From contig CAVZTE010000001.1 of assembly GCA_963778165.1 (NCBI GenBank), forward strand, positions 62,001-126,000: a stretch of DNA of 64,000 bases. Direction: 5' to 3'. How positions within the stretch are numbered: the first letter of the stretch is position 1; each line of letters opens with the position of its first letter. The notes under the pieces were generated by a model. The model worked only from the letters and a program-made list of their open reading frames with translations, did not search any database and had not been told where the DNA came from. Of this stretch, positions 9,620 to 19,774 are shown piece by piece. Both the position numbers and the translations under genes were made by a program. Source of the stretch: Bog-756 sp963778165 (GTDB lineage Bacteria; Actinomycetota; Acidimicrobiia; Acidimicrobiales; RAAP-2).

Positions 9620-11321
9620 CTACCGACTCCTCCATGCCCGTTCACACCACAACCGACACTCACCCGGCTCCCGAGACCCCCGAGACCCCCGAGACCCCGA
9701 GTCCCCCGAGCCTCCCGAGGCCCCCGAGGCCCCCGAGGACCGCAAGGCCGCCAACGCCCGACCGAACTCCTCGGAGGTGACCAACGACACCAGGGCCCGG
9801 ACCCCGAACCCGGTGCCACCCTTGCTCAGATAGCGACTGTTGTCGTCGGAGCGGGCCGGCCCGGCGATGTCCAGATGGGCCCAGGGGACGTCACTGACGA
9901 ACTCGCGCAACAGCATGGCCGCGGCGATGCTCCCGGCTTGGCCAGGACGCCCCACGTTGCGCATGTCGGCGACCTCGGAGTCGATGTGGCTGCGGTAGTC
10001 GTCGGGCATCGGCAGGGGCCACAGTTGCTCGCCGGCCCGCTCACCCGCCGCCCGCACCGCGGCGATCAGGTCCTCGTCGTTGCCCAGCAGGCCGGCGATC
10101 TCCTTGCCCAGGGCCACCACGGCGGCCCCGGTCAGGGTGGCCAGGTCCACCACGGCGTCGGGCCCGGACTCCACGGCCAGGGTCAGGCCGTCGGCCAGCA
10201 CCAGGCGGCCTTCGGCATCGGTGTTGAGCACCTCGATGGTCTTGCCGTTGCGGGTGGTCAGGACGTCACCGGGCTTGATGGCCGAGCCGCCGGGCATGTT
10301 CTCGGTGAGGGGGGCGATGGCGGTGATCCTGATCCGCGCCCCGAGAGCGGCGGCGGCATCCACCGCCGACATGACTGCGGCGGCACCGCCCATGTCGGTC
10401 TTCATGGTCTCCATGCCCGAAGCGGTCTTGAGCGACAGACCGCCGGAGTCGAAGGTGATCCCCTTGCCGACCAGAGCCAGGTGGGGTACCCGGCCGTCGA
10501 CCTCGATGGGGTCGGCCGGGTGGTACTCGACCCGGACCAGCCGGGGCGGCTGGCTCGACCCCCGGGCCACCCCGAGCAGAGCGCCCAGACGCTCGGAGAC
10601 GATCCGGTCCTCGTCCCACACCTCGACGGTGACTTCGGGCACCTCGGCGAAGCGGCGGACGAAGGTCTCGGCGAACTTCTCCGGGGTCAGCGAGCTGGGT
10701 GGCTCGTTGACCAGGTCGCGGGCCAGGGCCACCGACTCGGCGATCCTGCTCCCCCGGGCCACCCCGGCGGCCAGGAGGGCCTGATCCTGCGAGGGTCCAC
10801 CCGCCACCGACAGGGCACCGAGCTGGTCCCGGGGATCCCCGGAGCGGAAGTCGTCGTAGCGGTAGGACGCCAGGGCCGCCCCTTCGGCCAGGGCGGCGGC
10901 GGCGTCATCGAGGCCCACGTCGATGGGATCGGGCACCAGGAAGGCCGCCTTGGCCGCCGACCCCACGGACCGGACGAAAGCCGCCGAGGCCCGGCGCAGG
11001 GACTCGAGGCCCCGGTCGCCGGCCAGCATGTCCGTGCTCCCCACCCCGACCAGGGTGACCTCGGCCCCGGTGGGACCGCCGGCTCCGCCCCCTGAGGCAG
11101 GCACCGCTGCCGAGCCCGTTGTCAGACCCGCCGGACCGGTAGGCCAGGGTCTGGCCCACCTTGCCGGTGAAGCCGTGGCGGGTGCACCAGGCCTGATCGA
11201 GCTCGGTGGGGCCCGGGGGGCCGGACAGCGGTCGGGGGCCGTTCTCTCCGGATGCCACCGGGACCCCGAGCGCCTCCAGCTCCGGCCCCAGGGCGGCCGC
11301 GGCCACTGCCTCGATGTTCAC
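9620..11321 (-). CDS. pepA: leucyl aminopeptidase (M17), one frameshift
   Basis: Manganese/zinc-dependent cytosolic aminopeptidase of peptidase family M17, removing N-terminal residues from peptides. The N-terminal macro-like domain starts at GTG 11321 behind an agagga site and reads to about 11105. The frame then shifts in a G5/C5 run (about 11087-11110) into the segment that ends at 9620. The catalytic domain shows V-G-K-G-I-T-F-D-S-G-G-L-S-L-K, the metal-ligand D-M-G-G-A, and the family signature N-T-D-A-E-G-R-L. The last ~40 residues are a Gly/Ser/Arg-rich tail encoded by cccgag repeats (about 9660-9730), beyond the usual M17 end. One indel in an otherwise intact gene suggests sequence error. 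Confidence 0.9.
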
Positions 11322-11393
11322 GACGGGTTTCCTCTCACGGGTTGCACGGTGTGGACGGGCCTTACTGTTCGCCACCTCATCCTGTTCGCCACC

Positions 11394-11996
11394 TCATCCG
11401 TCGGCCCCGCTCTCGCTGTCGGTCGGGCCGTCCTTCGGTGGGCGGGTCCGGCGAGGGGTGCCTTGGGACAGCAGATGGTGGTCGCCCTCGGTCCAGCGGG
11501 CCATGGCCCACAACAGGTCGGACAGCCGGTTGAGGTACCGGCCCACCTGGGAGTCGGGGATCGGATCGGACACCAGCAACCGCTCGGCCCGGCGGACCAC
11601 GGTCCGGGCCTGGTCCAGGGCCGCCGAGGCCCGGTTGACCCCGGGGATCACGAAATCGGCGGGCATGTCGAACCGCTCGATGAGCTGGTCGATCTGCTCC
11701 TCCAGGAACGAGACCATCTCCTCGGTGACCAGGGTCTGGCCCGCCACCAGGTTGGATCGCCGGGTGGGATTGGTGGCCACTTCGGCCATCAACACGTAGA
11801 GGTCCCGCTCCAACCTGGTCAACAGCAGGTCCAGCTCGGAGCCCCGCTCGGCTTCGGCCCGGGCCATCCCCATGACCGCCTGGGCCTCGTCCACGGTCCC
11901 GTTGATGCTGATGACGGCCGAGTCCTTGGGCACCCGGCCGCCGTAGAGGAGACCGGTGGTCCCGTCGTCACCCGTCTTCGTATAGATCCTCAGCAC
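11394..11996 (-). CDS. pduO: PduO-type ATP:cob(I)alamin adenosyltransferase
   Basis: 200-residue enzyme transferring the 5'-deoxyadenosyl group of ATP to cob(I)alamin to make adenosylcobalamin. The ATP motif T-K-T-G-D-D-G-T-T-G-L is at residues 6-16. The C-terminal signature R-R-A-E-R and the helical V-N-R-A-S-A-A-L-D segment identify the PduO/MMAB class. A charged ~25-residue tail extends past the usual end. GTG start with a tgagga site about 8 nt upstream. In the same window as a methylmalonyl-CoA mutase subunit that needs adenosylcobalamin, and adjacent to metH, which needs methylcobalamin. Confidence 0.93.
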   Translation of the reverse strand: MLRIYTKTGDDGTTGLLYGGRVPKDSAVISINGTVDEAQAVMGMARAEAERGSELDLLLTRLERDLYVLMAEVATNPTRRSNLVAGQTLVTEEMVSFLEEQIDQLIERFDMPADFVIPGVNRASAALDQARTVVRRAERLLVSDPIPDSQVGRYLNRLSDLLWAMARWTEGDHHLLSQGTPRRTRPPKDGPTDSESGADG

Positions 11997-12214
11997 TGCT
12001 CGATCCTCACCAGCTCCGTGGTCACCGGGACGATGCTAAACGACATCCGTCGAAGCCCTCCGGCGACTCCCGGGGACTCCCCGGCCGAGGCCCAGCCTGA
12101 CTCTCCCGGATGCTCCCTCCACGCCGTCTCCCCGTCGGCTCCGGCAGGTCCGACGGACCGCCCGGAGGGGACCCGGCCCAGAGCAGGACCGGTCCCCGAT
12201 AGCCTTAATTCGTT

Positions 12215-15200
12215 ATGGGCGTCCGCAACCTCTCATCCTCCAGCTACCTCCAGGCGGTCTCCGAGCGGGTGGTGGTGTTCGACGGTGCCATGGGCACCAA
12301 CCTGCAGCTGGCTGAGCTGACCGCCGAGGACTTCGGTGGCCCCGACCTCGAGGGCTGCAACGAGCTGTTGGTGGTGACCCGGCCCGACGCCGTCGACCGG
12401 GTCCACCGCTCGTTCTTCGAGGTCGGGTGCGACGTGGTCGAGACCGACACCTTCGGGGCCTTCGCCCCGGTGCTGGCGGAGTACGGCCAGGCCGACCGGG
12501 TCCACGAGCTCAACCTGGCCGCCGCCACCCTGGCCCGGGGGGCGGCCGACGACTTCTCCACTCCCGACCGGCCCCGGTGGGTGGCCGGGAGCATCGGACC
12601 GGGCACCAAGTTCCCCACGCTCGGACAGATCCGCTACGCCGACCTCCGCGACGCCTATCAGGAGCAGGCCGCCGCTCTCCTCGAGGGGGGCGTGGACCTC
12701 ATCATCGTCGAGACGGTCTTCGACCTCCTGCAGGCCAAGGCGGCCATCAACGGGGCGCGGCGGGCCATGAAGGCGGCCGACGTCTTCCTACCCATCCAGA
12801 CCCAGGTGACCATCGAGCTGACCGGCACCATGCTGCCCGGCACCGAGATCGGGGCGGCCCTGTGTGCCCTCGAGGCCATGGACATCGATCTGATCGGTCT
12901 CAACTGTGCCACCGGCCCCGCCGAGATGTTCGAGCCCCTCCGCCACCTGACCGGCCACGCCTCCGTGCCCATCAGCTGCCTGCCCAACGCCGGCCTGCCC
13001 TCGGTGGTCGACGGGGCCATGCACTACGACCTGACCCCCGAGCAGTTGGCCGAGTTCCACCGCCAGTTCGTGAGCGAGCTGGGCGTCACGGTGATCGGCG
13101 GCTGCTGTGGCACCACCCCGGCCCACCTGGCCGCGGTGGTGGAAGCCTGCGCCGATCTCACCCCCAAGCCCCGCCACCCGGTGCCCGACTACGGGGCCGC
13201 CTCGATCTACACCCAGGTTCCCTTCACCCAGGACACCTCGTTTCTGGTGGTCGGGGAGCGCACCAACGCCAACGGTTCGAAGAAGTTCCGGGAGGCCATG
13301 CTCGAGGCCGACTGGGACACCTGTGTGGCCATGGCCCGCGATCAGGTCAAGGAGGGCTCCCACCTCATCGACGTGTGCGTGGACTACACCGGGGCCGACG
13401 GCGTGGCCGACATGGAGGAGGTGGCCTCGCGCTTCGCCACCCAGTCGACGGCCCCGCTGATGGTCGACTCCACCGAGGCCCCGGTGGTGGAGACCGCCCT
13501 GTCCTGGATCGGCGGGCGGGCCGTCATCAACTCGGTGAACCTGGAAGAGGGCGACGAGGCCGGGTACCCGGCTCGACTCGTTCCTGACCCTGGCCAAGGA
13601 GTTCGGGGCCGCCGTGGTGTGCACCTGCATCGACACCGAGGGCCAGGCCCGGACGGCCGACTGGAAGGTGCGGGCCGCCACCGCCATCCATGACATCGCC
13701 GTCGAGCGGTACGGGCTGCGGCCCGAGGACCTGTTGTTCGACGCCCTGGCCCTCCCCCTGTCCACCGGCATGGAGGAGAGTCGCAAGGACGGCATCGAGA
13801 CCATCGAGGGCATCCGGCGGATCAAGGCCGAGCTGCCCGGGGTGTACACCATCCTGGGCCTCTCCAACGTGTCGTTCGGGCTCAATCCGGCGGCCCGCCA
13901 GGTCCTCAACTCGGTGTTCCTCCACGAGTGCGTGGAGGCCGGGCTGGACGCCGCCATCGTCCACGCCTCCAAGATCCTGCCGCTGTCGAAGATCGATCAG
14001 CGGGCCCGGGAGGTCTGCCTGGACCTGGTCTACGACCGCCGGCGCGACGGCTACGACCCGTTGACCGAGTTGCTGGCCATCTTCGAGGGGGTGTCGGCCT
14101 CGACGGCGGCGGCCGCCGAGGACCGGTCGGGATGGCCGGTCGGGCAACGGCTCGAGCACCGGATCATCGACGGCGACCGCAACGGCATCGAGGCCGACCT
14201 GGACCAGGCCATGGCCGAGGGCACCACCCCGCTGATCATCATCAACGACTTCCTGCTGGCCGGCATGAAGGTGGTGGGTGAGCTGTTCGCCTCCGGCGAG
14301 ATGCAGCTGCCCTTCGTGCTCGGTTCGGCCGAGACCATGAAGACCGCCGTGGCCTACCTGGAGCCGTTCATGGAGAAGGCCGACCAGGGGGGCAAGGGGG
14401 TGATGGTGCTGGCCACGGTCAAAGGTGATGTGCACGACATCGGGAAGAACCTGGTCGACATCATCCTCACCAACAACGGCTACACGGTGAAGAACCTCGG
14501 GATCAAAGTGGGCATCGGCGACATGGTGGCCGCCCTGGAGGAGTGGAACGCCGACGCCATCGGCATGAGCGGACTCCTGGTGAAGTCCACCCTCATCATG
14601 CGGGACAACCTCGAGGAGCTGAACCGCCGCAACCTGTCCCACATCCCGGTGATACTGGGCGGCGCCGCCCTCACCCGCACCTACGTCGAGCGCGACCTGC
14701 GCAAGGTCTACGACGGTCGGCTCTTCTACGGCAAGGACGCCTTCGAGGGCCTGCGCACCATGGACCGCCTGGTCGAGCTGTCCAAGTCCGGGGAGGACGA
14801 TCCGGAGTTCGGCACGGCCATCGGTGGCCGCGACCTCGGGCCCCGCAAGAGCGAGCTGCGCAAGCAGGCCGCGGCCGAGGCCCTGGAGCGCGGTGAGACC
14901 CTGCCGGCCCGGTCGCCCGAGGTGGTCACCGACAACCCGACCTTCAAGCCGCCCTTCTTGGGCAGCCGGGTGGCCAAGGGCATGGCCATCGACGACATCG
15001 CCGCCTACCTCAACGAGACCGCCCTGTTCCGCAACCAGTGGGGGTTCAAGCCCGAGGGCGGTGAGAACGATCCGGCCTTCAAGGATCGGGTCCGGCCGTT
15101 GCTGCGCGAGCAGCTGGCCATCGCCCAGGCCGGCCAACTGCTGGTCCCCCAGGTGGCCTGGGGCCATTTCGCCGCCAACGCCGACGGGGACGACCTGGTC

Positions 15201-15726
15201 ATCTTCAAGGACGAGAGCCGGACCGACGAACTGACCCGCTACACCTTCCCCCGCCAGACCGAGGAGCCCTGGCTGTGCATCAGCGACTTCTTCCGGTCCG
15301 TCGAGTCCGGTGAGCCCGACTGGGCCAGCTTCATGGTGGTGACCATGGGCTCACGGGTGAGCGAGGAGGCCAAGCGCCTGTTCGACGAGAACCAGTACAA
15401 GTCGTACCTGTACCTCCACGGTCTGGGGGTGGAGATGGCCGAGGCATTGGCCGAGTACTGGCATCGCCGGATCCGGGAGGAACTGGAGCTTCGCCGACCA
15501 GGACGGGCCCAACCTCACCGGCCTGTTCCGCCAGAAGTACCGGGGTGGCCGCTACTCGTGGGGTTACCCGGCCTGCCCCAACCTGGAGGACAACGCCAAG
15601 GTGGTCGAACTGCTCGACGCCGGCCGCATCGGGGTCGAGGTCAGCGAAGGGTTCCAGCTGGAGCCGGAGCAGACCACCACCGCCATCATCTGCCATCATC
15701 CCCAAGCCAAGTACTTCGTGGCCTAG
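12215..15726 (+). CDS. metH: cobalamin-dependent methionine synthase, two frameshifts
   Basis: About 1,170 codons, full MetH length. Transfers methyl from 5-methyltetrahydrofolate via methylcobalamin to homocysteine. Order: homocysteine-binding domain (12215 to ~13150; zinc ligands in N-C-A-T-G-P and G-G-C-C-G-T-T-P), pterin-binding domain (from V-G-E-R-T-N-A-N-G-S-K), cobalamin cap and Rossmann domain (G-D-V-H-D-I-G-K-N at about 14430), and the AdoMet reactivation domain ending R-Q-K-Y-R-G-G-R-Y-S-W-G-Y-P-A-C-P. Frame breaks fall at about 13563-13571 and 15485-15492; rejoining gives an uninterrupted homologue ending at TAG 15726. No Shine-Dalgarno precedes ATG 12215, but TAGCCT ends 9 nt upstream, so transcription may be nearly leaderless. 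No cobalamin or SAM riboswitch seen. Confidence 0.93.
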
Positions 15727-15895
15727 GGTCGCGGCCCAATGACGGCACCCCGGTGGCGCCCGCCGAATCGGGGCCACGATCAGATCTGCCCGGGCTCGGG
15801 CCGCCGCCGAGGCGGGGGCTGGGGCTGGGGGCGGGGTCGGGGGCAGGGCGACGGGCGGGGTTGATGCCGGGGTCGGGTTCGGGGTCGGGGCGAGG

Positions 15896-16987
15896 GTGGT
15901 GGCGACGTGTGTGGGCGTGGTGGCGTTGGTCGCCGCGCTGGCCATGGTCCTTCAGGTCTCCATCCTCAGCACACCGGCCGGGGCCGGCGCCCTTCCGGCG
16001 TACCCACCTCTGGCATCGATGGTCATCTCCCAACCTCTGCCCGGCTATCGGGCCGCCCCGCCCGGGCCCACCAACGGCCCCTTGACCGCAGAGGAGTTCG
16101 CCTCCCAGTCGTCCGCGCCCCATCGGGCCGAGCAACAGTTCAAGGGGCTGGCCGACCAACCGCACTTCGGGGCCTACATCCGGTTGTGGGCCGACGGGTC
16201 CGGACCCGGGTCGCGGATCCAACGACCTCGCCGTCCTGGTCTTCCGCATTCCGCGCCTCGACGATGCCAAGTCTTCGCGGCCGGCCTGCAGGCACCGTTC
16301 GCCGGGTCGTCATCAATTCCGTTCGATGTGCCCAGTGTGCCCTCGGCCCACGGATACTCCGTCCACATCTCCTCGCCGGTGCGGGCCGTCGAGCAGATCG
16401 TGGTCTTCCGGGCCGGGCAGTACGTGGTCATGACGGAGCTGGCGTCGGCGTCGTCGGCTTCGAATCCGGGGGCCCTCACCCCCTCCGAGGCCATCTCGGT
16501 CAGCTACCAGCAGTACCAGTCCATCCGCGCCGGGGACCCCCGGGGTCGTCCGACGTCAAGCCGGTACCTGCCGCGGCCGAAGCCCACCGCTCCGGCCGGG
16601 GGCGGGATGTCCGTATGGGTGGTGGTGGTCGTCGTCGTTCTGGTCTTGGTGGTGGGAGGGCTGGCGGTGTTGGCCATCCGACGCCACCGTCAACCGGTAT
16701 CCCTCTCGGACCGGGCGGCGGCAGATCCGTGGGGCCCGGGTGGAGTGTTCGAGGCCTTCGGAGCCGTCATCCCCGGCGATACCGGCAGATCGGGCCCGCG
16801 CCACCCGGTGCGCGACGTCGACGCCGATCCCCTGCACCCGGCACGGATGGTCCCGGCCCTGGTCGCCCCGCCAGTGAGTGCGCCCTCGGCCGAGCTGTTG
16901 GGGCTCGGCGGCGGGGCGCCGGAGCCTGCGGGATCGACCCCGTCACACGCCGGAGCGGACCGGGGATCCGAACCGGCTCGAGACTGA
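15896..16987 (+). CDS. uncharacterised bitopic membrane protein, two compensating frameshifts
   Basis: About 363 codons, function unknown. A hydrophobic segment at the N-terminus (V-A-L-V-A-A-L-A-M-V-L) looks like a signal anchor or signal peptide. A strong transmembrane helix of V/L/G lies near residues 238-260, followed by a short basic cytosolic tail, so the middle is probably extracytoplasmic. Between about 16202 and 16272 the sensible sequence (S-N-D-L-A-V-L-V-F-R-I-P-R-L-D-D-A-K) is in the neighbouring frame, then the original frame resumes. The start is uncertain: GTG 15896 sits inside a G-rich stretch with no clear ribosome-binding site. Confidence 0.6.
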   Translation: MVATCVGVVALVAALAMVLQVSILSTPAGAGALPAYPPLASMVISQPLPGYRAAPPGPTNGPLTAEEFASQSSAPHRAEQQFKGLADQPHFGAYIRLWADGSGPGSRIQRPRRPGLPHSAPRRCQVFAAGLQAPFAGSSSIPFDVPSVPSAHGYSVHISSPVRAVEQIVVFRAGQYVVMTELASASSASNPGALTPSEAISVSYQQYQSIRAGDPRGRPTSSRYLPRPKPTAPAGGGMSVWVVVVVVVLVLVVGGLAVLAIRRHRQPVSLSDRAAADPWGPGGVFEAFGAVIPGDTGRSGPRHPVRDVDADPLHPARMVPALVAPPVSAPSAELLGLGGGAPEPAGSTPSHAGADRGSEPARD

Positions 16988-17010
16988 CCGTCGACAGGTC
17001 CAATATCACG

Positions 17011-17058
17011 GAGCACCGACTCCCCAGTCGGGGAGGCCGACTTCTCTGACCGGTGCTC
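17011..17058. terminator. nested inverted repeat, possible terminator or structured RNA
   Basis: Outer arms gagcaccg (17011-17018) and cggtgctc (17051-17058) are perfectly complementary. Inside them ctcccc (17020-17025) and ggggag (17030-17035) form a second perfect stem with a 4-nt loop. It lies 24 nt after the stop of the membrane protein gene and 132 nt before the next start. A pyrimidine-rich but not T-rich stretch follows, so an intrinsic terminator is only one option. Confidence 0.55.
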
Positions 17059-17189
17059 GACTTCTCTCTTCCCTTGGGCGACGGAATTTTTCGATTGCAC
17101 CAGTGCGGTTTTGACATCTCGTCCAGTACGATGGAAGGAACACACAGACGACGTCGGCACGGGGAGTGGCGACGTCCCGAGGAGACAGC

Positions 17190-17729
17190 ATGCCGCCATT
17201 CGAGATTGCCATCGCCGCCTTCATCGCATTGATGGTGCTCTTGATCGTGGCGGTCCGGATGAAGCGCTCGCACGATCAGAGGTTGCGACGGGCGGCCAGT
17301 TCCGGCTTCTACGACTTCGATCTGGCCCGCTACGGAACCGCTTCGGCCGGGAACTCGTTGATGGAGAAAGCGGTGGAGTCGGCCAGTCGACCTCTCGCTC
17401 CTTCCTTCATCTCATCCGGCGGGGCGGGCAAGGGCAAGGGCAAAGGCAAGGGCAGGGGCAAGAGCAAAGGCAAAGGGGCCGGACCTATCGCCACCTCCCC
17501 GATCCCCTCCTCGTTCGGAGCGTCGGATCGCTCATCGATCGGTCTCCTTCCGGCCTTCGATCAAGAGACGGCGGTGCGACACCGTCCGCCCGGGGAGACC
17601 CACGATGGCCTCACCATTCCGTCGGTTCCCAGCGTCCCCGTGGCGTCGGCGACGGCAGGAAGCGGGAACGAAAGCTCGCTCCCCCTATTGGTGCAACCGC
17701 CGCCGCCGGCCTCCGCCCCGCCCGCTTAA
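17190..17729 (+). CDS. small single-pass membrane protein with Lys/Gly repeat
   Basis: 179-residue protein of unknown function. One transmembrane helix at residues ~5-25 (I-A-A-F-I-A-L-M-V-L-L-I-V-A-V) is followed by R-M-K-R, giving N-out/C-in topology by the positive-inside rule. Residues ~80-105 hold a highly basic run of G-K dipeptides, then a Ser/Pro-rich disordered tail. ATG 17190 is preferred over in-frame codons further upstream because cgaggagaca provides a ribosome-binding site 5-9 nt away. A ttttgaca box at 17107-17114 may belong to its promoter. Confidence 0.7.
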   Translation: MPPFEIAIAAFIALMVLLIVAVRMKRSHDQRLRRAASSGFYDFDLARYGTASAGNSLMEKAVESASRPLAPSFISSGGAGKGKGKGKGRGKSKGKGAGPIATSPIPSSFGASDRSSIGLLPAFDQETAVRHRPPGETHDGLTIPSVPSVPVASATAGSGNESSLPLLVQPPPPASAPPA

Positions 17730-17790
17730 CCGGGGACGCCACTGGCTAATCTGCCCCCACGGCCACGAGGGCCGGTAGGGAGGTCACAGC

Positions 17791-18195
17791 ATGGTGGAAG
17801 GTGCCGGAAAGGGTGGCGATCCGGGGATCATCACCAAGGATCGATCGGGTTCGGTGGACGAGGCGGTAGCCGAGCTCACCCGGCTCATCGACGAGCGGGG
17901 CATGAAGGTCTTCGTCGTGGTGGACCACAGCGGCGAGGCCAGCCGGGTGGGACTCGAGCTCCGCGACACCAAGCTGGTGATCTTCGGGAGCCCGGCCGGA
18001 GGGACACCGGTCATGCAGGCGTCTCCGCTGGCGGCTCTGGACCTTCCGCTCAAGGTGCTGGTGTGGGATGACGGGGGCCAGACCCGGATCAGCTACACCG
18101 AACCCGACGTGCTGGCGGCGCGTTACCAGCTCACCGAGGCGCTGGCCGCCCGTCTGGCCGGCATCGGACCGCTCACCGACGCTCTCACGACTTGA
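17791..18195 (+). CDS. DUF302 family protein
   Basis: 134-residue cytosolic protein matching the DUF302 fold: an N-terminal S-V-D-E-A-V-A-E-L helix, a central strand V-F-V-V-V-D-H, then L-V-I-F-G-S-P-A-G-G-T-P-V-M-Q and L-P-L-K-V-L-V-W-D-D-G. These are the conserved family blocks, with a late Y-T-E-P. The family is small and its biochemical role is not established. ATG 17791 has a strong gggagg eight nt upstream. No signal peptide. It stands alone between the basic membrane protein and a convergent acetyltransferase. Confidence 0.85.
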   Translation: MVEGAGKGGDPGIITKDRSGSVDEAVAELTRLIDERGMKVFVVVDHSGEASRVGLELRDTKLVIFGSPAGGTPVMQASPLAALDLPLKVLVWDDGGQTRISYTEPDVLAARYQLTEALAARLAGIGPLTDALTT

Positions 18196-18333
18196 GGCCC
18201 GCCGTGCCCCGCTCGGGCTCGGGAAGGGCCCTCGGCCGCGGAGCGGCGTCTCACCGGACTCGGCTCGGGTGATATCCGAAGACCGTCTTCCCTGCCCGAC
18301 CCGCCTCGCTACCGATCGAGGACGCCAATGACC

Positions 18334-18834
18334 TCACGCCTCGGAGGCCGTTTGGTGGCACAGAGGCTTTCTGAAACTGCGGCATCGAGGATCATCCTTG
18401 AACTCCCCGTAGGGAGCAACGGCGAGGTACCCGGACGAGACATACAGCGAGACGGCTTCGGGTTGCTCGGTTCCGGTCTCCAACCACATGTCGCGGTAGC
18501 CCGCAGCCAGGGCCTCTTCTTCCAGGAACCGGAGCAGCCGTCGGCCCACGGCCTTCCCCCGGTGGGATGGGGCCACATACATGCGCTTGAGTTCGGCCTG
18601 GTCCGGGGCGAGACGCCGGAAGCCGCCACAGCCAACCGGCATTCCGTCCGCCACCGCCAGGACGAAACGTCCGTCCGGAGGGTCGAAGAGTGCTCCGTCG
18701 ACGGGTCCCGGTCGTTCCGATCTGTAGCGTTCCGCCGTCTCGGCCAGCATGGCGTCTTCGAGAGCCTGGGCCCGACGATCGGCCAGCGCCACCCGGACCA
18801 GGACCAGGTCGTGTCGGTCGGCAGCCCCGGACAT
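18334..18834 (-). CDS. GNAT family N-acetyltransferase
   Basis: 166-residue acetyltransferase. The acetyl-CoA pyrophosphate loop is H-R-G-K-A-V-G-R-R-L-L, after the strand E-L-K-R-M-Y-V-A-P. The C-terminal Y-V-S-S-G-Y motif typical of the fold follows. ATG 18834 is chosen because the frame upstream to 18969 lacks family features and a tggggtg stretch lies just before it. The A-E-L-K-R-M-Y-V pattern resembles small-molecule or amino-group acetylases; the substrate is unknown. Converges on the DUF302 gene. Confidence 0.85.
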   Translation of the reverse strand: MSGAADRHDLVLVRVALADRRAQALEDAMLAETAERYRSERPGPVDGALFDPPDGRFVLAVADGMPVGCGGFRRLAPDQAELKRMYVAPSHRGKAVGRRLLRFLEEEALAAGYRDMWLETGTEQPEAVSLYVSSGYLAVAPYGEFKDDPRCRSFRKPLCHQTASEA

Positions 18835-18982
18835 CACCCCATTTTGCCAAACCGCCCGACGCTCGGGAATGTAAGTATGGGGGTCGGACCCGCCAGCACC
18901 GTGCGGCCGGAAGCAAGGGGGATGGGGTTGAGACTCCGTGGGCTGTGTGGACTGTTCACCCGGATGCACGTTGGTGGCCGCA

Positions 18983-19699
18983 ATGGGTGAACTCGTCAGC
19001 TATGACCTCTCCGGCCGTGTGGCCACCATCGCCATGGATGACGGCCGGGCCAACGCTCTGTCCCTGAAGATGCTGACCGGCGTCAACGAAGCCCTGGACC
19101 AAGCGGCGGCCGACGATGCTGTCATTCTCCTGACCGGTCGGGACGGGATCTTCTCGGGAGGCTTCGATCTCAAGATATTGGGTGCCGGTGGGCCCGATGC
19201 GGCGCTCCTGCTCGAAGAGGGGTTCCTGTTGGCCCTCCGCCTGCTGGAACACCCGACGCCCGTGGTCATCGCCTGCAACGGGCACGCGGTGGCCATGGGT
19301 AGTTTCCTGCTGCTGTCCGGTGACTACCGCATCGGGTCCGACGGCCCGTTCCGACTGGTGGCCAACGAAGTGGCCATCGGCCTCACCATGCCTCGAGCCG
19401 CCATCGAGATCTGTCGGCAACGACTCCCACCGGCGCACTTCATCCGGGTGGTGACGCTCGCCGAGGTCTACAACCCGGCGGACGGCGTGGCGGCCGGATT
19501 TCTGGACCGGGTCGTCGATCCGGCCGAGCTGCTCGGGACGGCGACCGAGGTGGCCACCGGCTTCGCCGGCCTGGACCGGGCAGCCCATGCCGCCACCAAG
19601 TCCCTGGCCCGGGCCACAGCCGTGGCCGCCATCCAAGAGGGGCTGGAGGCCGACCGGGCCATCTTCAAACGAGTGGCCAGCGGGCAGGTCGGCTCCTAG
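18983..19699 (+). CDS. enoyl-CoA hydratase/isomerase family protein
   Basis: 238-residue crotonase-fold protein acting on acyl-CoA esters. Oxyanion-hole segments are visible as F-S-G-G-F-D-L-K and G-H-A-V-A-M-G-S-F-L-L-L. The second differs from the classical G-x-x-x-G-G-G: one glycine is replaced and the segment reads A-M-G-S. The usual second-shell glutamate pair of enoyl hydratase is not obvious, so isomerase or other crotonase chemistry is possible. ATG 18983 is preferred; GTG 18974 is in frame nine bases upstream. Not adjacent to other beta-oxidation genes. Confidence 0.82.
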   Translation: MGELVSYDLSGRVATIAMDDGRANALSLKMLTGVNEALDQAAADDAVILLTGRDGIFSGGFDLKILGAGGPDAALLLEEGFLLALRLLEHPTPVVIACNGHAVAMGSFLLLSGDYRIGSDGPFRLVANEVAIGLTMPRAAIEICRQRLPPAHFIRVVTLAEVYNPADGVAAGFLDRVVDPAELLGTATEVATGFAGLDRAAHAATKSLARATAVAAIQEGLEADRAIFKRVASGQVGS

Positions 19700-19720
19700 C
19701 CCGCCGGGGAGATCGGACGA

Positions 19721-19774
19721 GGGATCGGGCAGGGGGGATCAGGCAGGGGGGATCAGGCAGGGGGATCAGGCGGG
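19721..19774. repeat. 14-bp tandem array, about four units
   Basis: Units of gggatcaggcaggg at 19721, 19735, 19749 and a decayed 19763 copy. The array runs into the last codons of the small Cys-rich gene that ends at 19766, contributing part of its Pro-rich tail. Confidence 0.85.

Noticed and set aside
12000..12214. Cobalamin or SAM riboswitch before metH
   Set aside because: No B12-box-like sequence or plausible multi-stem fold recognised by eye; a covariance-model search would be decisive.
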